This document shows positions 60,181 to 64,000 of a stretch of 64,000 nt of DNA, piece by piece (position 1 is the stretch's first letter; the number at the start of each line of letters is the position of its first letter). Below the pieces are notes generated by a model that searched no databases, was not told the DNA's origin, and worked only from the letters and a program-made list of their open reading frames with translations. Location: assembly GCA_037893225.1 (NCBI GenBank), contig JAZGUH010000143.1:930001-994000 (forward strand). Reading direction: 5' to 3'. This DNA comes from Hippasteria phrygiana. Taxonomy: Eukaryota > Echinodermata > Asteroidea > Valvatida > Goniasteridae. The translations under genes were made by a program, and so were the position numbers.

Positions 60181-62006
60181 TATTCTATGATTATTTTAGT
60201 TCTATCCCAAATCCCATAGACTTTGTACACGAATTTTGTACGGGACAATTTGGTCACTAAACAACATCAGATCTTAATCAGGCTTAACACAAACAGAGAC
60301 CCTAAGCTGAAAATGTATACCAAAACGTGACGTCATGATGACGTCATCACGTGTCATGTGACGTCATCTTAAAGGTGCATTTTTCAAGGGCCCATATCTA
60401 GAGAACGGTACGTCCGATTGCCTTCAAACCAGGTATGTTGGTATGGTAGCTCGTGTTATAGATGAAAATTGGGGTGACGTCATGATAACGTCATCATACG
60501 ATTTTACAGTAATATTAAAGTTTTTGAACTTCAAAGTTTCCTAAAGCCATATCTCATCAACAGAACACGCTAAATTCAAAATTCTTTTTGTAATAGCTTT
60601 GTTAGCTCCTATATTCTTTCACATAAATGTGAAAAATGTGTGACGTCATCATGACGTCATCAAAAATATGCTTTTTTGAAACACATATAAGGGTAGGGAC
60701 GATCGTCATAAAAATTAGTGTGCAGGTAGATAGTGATACTAGCATGTTAAATCCGAGGTGACGTCATGATGACGTCATCGGCTGATTTTCTATGAATTTT
60801 TAGTTCTATCCCAAATCCCATAGACTTTGTACACGAATTTTGTACGGGACAATTTGGTCACTAAACAACATCAGATCTTAATCAGGCTTAACACAAACAG
60901 AGACCCTAAGCTGAAAATGTATACCAAAACGTGACGTCATGATGACGTCATCACGTGTCATGTGACGTCATCTTAAAGGTGCATTTTTCAAGGGCCCATA
61001 TCTAGAGAACAGTAGGTCCGATTGCCTTCAAACCAGGTATGTTGGTATGGTAGCTCGTGTTATAGATGAAAATTGAGGTGACGTCATGATGACGTCATCA
61101 TACGATTTTACAGTAATATTAAAGTTTTTGAACTTCAAAGTTTCCTAAAGCCATATCTCATCAACAGAACACGCTAAATTCAAAATTCTTTTTGTAATAG
61201 CTTTGTTAGCTCCTATATTCTTTCACATAAATGTGAAAAATGTGTGACGTCATCATGACGTCATCAAAAATATGCTTTTTTGAAACACATATAAGGGTAG
61301 GGACGATCGTCATAAAAATTAGTGTGCAGGTAGATAGTGATACTAGCATGTTAAATCCGAGGTGACGTCATGATGACGTCATCGGCTGATTTTCTATGAT
61401 TATTTTAGTTCTATCCCAAATCCCATAGACTTTGTACACGAATTTTGTACGGGACACTTTGGTCACTAAACAACATCAGATCTTAATCAGGCTTAACACA
61501 AACAGAGACCCTAAGCTGAAAATGTATGCCGAAACGTGACGTCATGATGACGTCATCACGTGTCATGTGACGTCATCTTAAAGGTGCATTTTTCAAGGGC
61601 CCATATCTAGAGAACGGTACGTCCGATTGCCTTCAAACCTGGTATGTTGCTAGTGTATCTCGTGTTATAGATGAAAATTGAGGTGCCATCATGATAACGT
61701 CATCAACTGATTTTCTATGAATTTTTTAATATTTAACATATTATTATATATTACTGTCATTGATCAGATTGACTCCAATCTCGACACAGGCCAACACCAT
61801 GTATAAGTACTATCCTTATAATGTCATCATAGGTCAAGTAATATAAACTTAAAGGTCAACTTTCAAGTAAGAAATCTAGATCATGAAATAATCTCAGATC
61901 TTAGAAAACTCAGCGAAAACAAAACCCTTAACAACTTTAATGCTGATAAAAAAAAAACCAGGAAAAGCCATGCGTCTGTTGACCTCAACAGACGCTTAAC
62001 CTCTAG
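60181..62006 (+). mobile_element. Helitron-like element, three modules, abutting the coding strip
   Basis: Modules start at 60196, 60800 and 61405. The right end is GGAAAAGCC at 61961, hairpin GCGTCTGTT...AACAGACGC (61971-61995) and CTAG at 62003-62006. At 62007 the sequence changes abruptly to TTTTATTATAC, the interior of a minus-strand coding frame. This is the only 3' terminus here whose flank is not another repeat, so it fixes the exact element end as CTAG. Confidence 0.65.
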
Positions 62007-62160
62007 TTTTATTATACTTTTTGTGCAACCGTTCTCTCTTATCTCTCTCGTTGGCTATCTCTTTTTGCACTCGTTCGATTTTATTTAACCTAAAGACTGA
62101 AGACTCGTTCGTTTCACTCGGGACAACGGGCAATTTAGGGTAAACGGATTCTGCGGTCAT
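61996..62160 (-). pseudogene. N-terminal fragment of small protein, cut by repeat element
   Basis: ATG at 62160 (minus strand) opens 54 codons. The first 51 residues come from the coding strip. The last codons and stop come from the repeat element's end, whose CTAG is at 62003-62006. It starts MTAESVYPKLPVVPSE and continues with a charged, heptad-like stretch (LNKIERVQKEI, then KRERLHKKYNK), probably a short helix. Small proteins with this kind of start (YPKLP..., then a charged helix ending in KKY and a membrane segment) occur, as I remember, beside relatives of the next gene in cnidarian and lancelet genomes; I cannot verify this. The rest is missing, so it is a broken copy. It lies 33 bp downstream of the 460-aa gene's stop, on the same strand. 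Confidence 0.6.
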
Positions 62161-62193
62161 TTTATAAAGTCGTATATTTTATATGACTTATTA
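62161..62193 (-). promoter_or_regulatory. 33-bp TATA-like spacer before the small gene
   Basis: Read on the minus strand it contains AAGTCATATAAAATATACGA and CTTTATAAA, then ATG. The spacer at 63577-63607 has the same run at the same distance from its ATG. The shared sequence suggests a per-gene core promoter or another start signal. Confidence 0.5.
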
Positions 62194-63576
62194 TTATTTT
62201 TTTGTTTGCATGTATACGAGAATCAAAGTACCGACACCTACCAATAACGCCCACACGTGCTCCGCCAACCAACCGACCGACTTACTTAATAGATTAAACA
62301 ACCAACTCGCGATACTACCCAAAATACCGGGTAAAGCGGCTAATAACTTACCCCCGAGCTTTTTTAGCAAATTAGCCAAGTTTTTTAAATGATTACTTAT
62401 CCAATCTTTCACGTTGCCTCCGGGTTTAGGCGGAACCGGAGTCGGAGCAGGAACAACCGCCGCAGCAGCCGAACCACCCCCACCAATAGCAGCCACCAAA
62501 GAAGCAACGATCGTACTTATAGCTAAAGCAAACGCGGCCAATATACTTACGACCGTCACACCCTGTTCTCGAAACAGAATTCTAATCTTTTCCCGTAGCG
62601 AGGTATCTCTTTCTAATATTTTATTAATCGTTTCTTTGATTCTAGCGAATTGATCATTCATGCTTAGTTCAAGGTCGCGCTTGAGACTTAATCTATTCTC
62701 TATTTCATCTTTAATATAGTTTTCTTCTTTCATTAAGTCTTGAAACTCATTATCGTTTTCTACTACTTCGAGGGCGTTTTTTATTTCGGCGCGTCTATCG
62801 TATAGTTTACGTAGTTCGGCTAAATTTAATTTGGCATTACCGCTGATAGTTTGTAGTTTTTTGTCTAAAGCTACAAGTTCTTTATAATTTATCCCCTCAG
62901 TTTGCGCTTGAGCATCTACTTCTCTCGGTTGAGGGGGAGGAATTGTATATCTACCGGTTTCAGGGTCATATTCGGGATCAATAACGGGGCCCACCATACT
63001 TTCTATTTTATCGTGCAGATTGTTAGCTAACTCAACGAGTTGTTCTGGAGCGACGTAAGTAGCATACGCTTCATCTATCGTTTTCTCAGCATCTAACAAA
63101 ATATATTCATTGGGCGTTAATAAACCCAAATCTTCTTTTAAAAATGTAGTAAAGTTTCCGTCTGGAAACTTCGCGTTAAAGTTTTTGTATAACGTCAGTT
63201 TAAGTACAAATTTTGAGGGATTTTTAATATAAGTCAACCTAACACCGTCAAAGTAAATACCATTTTCATCTTTAGTAAAAAGTTCGTACCTAATGAGTTT
63301 TGGTCTAACTAAGTCGTCTTTTCCCCCCTCCCAAAAATCATAAAAATTATTAGCTAAACCTTCTTTATATATATCGCGATATTTATCTATAATATTACCA
63401 GCTTCATCCATCGTCGGCAGTTGTGGTTCAGCCGGTCTGTCTAATTCAAAATCACCGTCGGGGTCTATTCCTAAACCATCGTCGCCATTGGCATCTTGAA
63501 AATCATCATCAGCATCATTTTGTTCGTCTTCTCGACCCATTTCATCCATAGGTATAAATTCTCCACCTTCAGCCAT
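62194..63576 (-). CDS. uncharacterised 460-aa protein: acidic N-terminus, coiled coil, membrane C-terminus
   Basis: A complete intronless frame: ATG at 63576, TAA TAA at the end. Residues 1-50 are strongly acidic (many D/E). Residues about 50-200 form a mixed globular-looking region (NIIDKYRDIYKEG, LRPK-type charged strands, FLKEDLGLLTPNEY). A proline-rich spacer (IPPPQPR) follows. Residues 232-335 are charged and helical, probably coiled coil. A hydrophobic helix is at about 340-364, then a Gly/Ala/Pro linker. The tail is amphipathic and ends in a membrane-like helix (about 440-456) with KK. I remember related multicopy proteins from cnidarian and lancelet genomes, with a REQG-type motif before the first hydrophobic helix, but know no function. 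A structural or membrane-associated protein of a virus-like or Polinton-like element is a guess. The 69- and 79-aa plus-strand frames here are shadows. Confidence 0.8.
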   Translation of the reverse strand: MAEGGEFIPMDEMGREDEQNDADDDFQDANGDDGLGIDPDGDFELDRPAEPQLPTMDEAGNIIDKYRDIYKEGLANNFYDFWEGGKDDLVRPKLIRYELFTKDENGIYFDGVRLTYIKNPSKFVLKLTLYKNFNAKFPDGNFTTFLKEDLGLLTPNEYILLDAEKTIDEAYATYVAPEQLVELANNLHDKIESMVGPVIDPEYDPETGRYTIPPPQPREVDAQAQTEGINYKELVALDKKLQTISGNAKLNLAELRKLYDRRAEIKNALEVVENDNEFQDLMKEENYIKDEIENRLSLKRDLELSMNDQFARIKETINKILERDTSLREKIRILFREQGVTVVSILAAFALAISTIVASLVAAIGGGGSAAAAVVPAPTPVPPKPGGNVKDWISNHLKNLANLLKKLGGKLLAALPGILGSIASWLFNLLSKSVGWLAEHVWALLVGVGTLILVYMQTKK

Positions 63577-63607
63577 TTTTATAAAGTCGTATATTTTATA
63601 TGACTTA
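63577..63607 (-). promoter_or_regulatory. 31-bp TATA-like spacer before the 460-aa gene
   Basis: On the minus strand: AAGTCATATAAAATATACGA then CTTTATAAAA and ATG at 63576. It is the entire gap between this gene and the stop of its upstream paralogue, and nearly identical to the spacer at 62161-62193. Because the downstream genes differ, the match is not explained by the coding duplication alone. Confidence 0.5.
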
Positions 63608-64000
63608 TTATTTTACATTTTTTTGCATGTATACGAGAATCAAAGTACCGACACCTACCAATAACGCCCACACGTGCTCCGCCAACCAACCGACCGACTT
63701 ACTTAATAGATTAAACAACCAACTCGCGATAGCACCCAAAATACCAGGTAAAGCGACTAATAACTTACCCCCGAGCTTTTTTAGCAAATTAGCCAAGTTT
63801 TTTAAATGATTACTTATCCAATCTTTCACGTTGCCTCCGGGTTTAGGCGGAACCGGAGTCGGAGCTGCCGCAGCAGCCAAACCACCCCCACCAATAGCAG
63901 CCACCAAAGAAGCAACGATCGTACTTATAGCTAAAGCAAACGCGGCCAATATACTTACGACCGTCACACTCTGTTCTCGAAACAGAATTCTAATCTTTTC
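63608..64000 (-). CDS. C-terminal part of a paralogue of the 460-aa protein (runs off right edge)
   Basis: The frame is open from the right edge to TAA TAA at 63608. The visible 130 residues start EKIRILFREQS and align with residues about 329-460 of the neighbouring protein: first hydrophobic helix, Gly/Ala/Pro linker (three residues or more shorter here), amphipathic segment and C-terminal membrane helix. Differences include GV to SV before the helix, ILGS to ILGA, and the end YMQKNVK instead of YMQTKK. The apparent start at 63967 is an internal GTG; the true start lies outside the window. The two copies lie head-to-tail 31 bp apart, as after a tandem gene duplication. Confidence 0.75.
   Translation of the reverse strand, partial: EKIRILFREQSVTVVSILAAFALAISTIVASLVAAIGGGGLAAAAAPTPVPPKPGGNVKDWISNHLKNLANLLKKLGGKLLVALPGILGAIASWLFNLLSKSVGWLAEHVWALLVGVGTLILVYMQKNVK

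Noticed and set aside
62183..62653. Plus-strand frames of 69 and 79 aa, and a similar one at 63600-63809
   Set aside because: They are antisense to the well-supported minus-strand genes and mirror their hydrophobic tail and linker.

Overview
This window is eukaryotic, very probably from an aquatic invertebrate animal. It is AT-rich, almost entirely repetitive, and has no operons or bacterial-style gene packing. It has splice-like signals, CTT microsatellites and scattered ACATGTA/AGGCCT words. Its only long reading frames, at the far right, look like a multicopy family I remember (unverified) from cnidarian and lancelet genomes. I cannot name the species.

Positions 1-62006 are a head-to-tail array of related non-coding repeat elements, all in the same (+) orientation. 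Eleven boundaries carry the same 3' signature: GGAAAAGCC, a short hairpin, then CTAG|T (once CTCG|T). The ends are at 579, 6585, 10621, 16361, 35987, 40325, 44267, 48057, 51124, 53406 and 62006. Most elements begin with a T-run/(CTT)n tract followed by TTAGTTCTGACC, and some have a GGCTTTTCC hairpin before that. This layout (3' hairpin plus CTAG, complementary subterminal repeats, internal tandem repeats, no coding) fits non-autonomous Helitron/Helentron-type rolling-circle elements. No Rep/helicase is present, so this is inference. The bodies are built of 604-606 bp modules rich in the palindrome TGACGTCA, mostly as doublets 11 bp apart.

Layout: 1-16361 is a higher-order array with unit lengths of about 3431, 2576, 4035, 2911 and 2840 bp, differing mainly in module number (3, 2, 4, 2, 2). 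Three composite elements (16362-25290, 25654-32955, 53407-60180) carry the same foreign insert (16948-24383, 26269-32043, 53999-59555). The insert has CpG-bearing exon-like islands, a TATA-like box, an ATG exon with a GTAAGC donor and a terminal-exon-like segment followed by AATAAA; it looks like captured host gene material. Inside it 1287-bp and 304-bp tandem repeats vary in number between copies. 35988-48057 holds three consecutive ~4-kb elements with 401-bp and ~146-bp repeats. 32956-35987, 48058-51124 and 60181-62006 are simple module elements; 51125-53406 is a divergent one.

From 62007 to the right edge the sequence changes to dense minus-strand coding DNA. Right to left it holds the C-terminal part of one protein, a complete 460-aa paralogue, and the first 51 codons of a different small protein cut by the last repeat element at 62006/62007. 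Intergenic gaps are only 31-33 bp, and both contain nearly the same TATA-like sequence just before the ATG. This compact gene strip, probably part of a virus-like or Polinton-like element, is the most promising piece of unexplained biology here.
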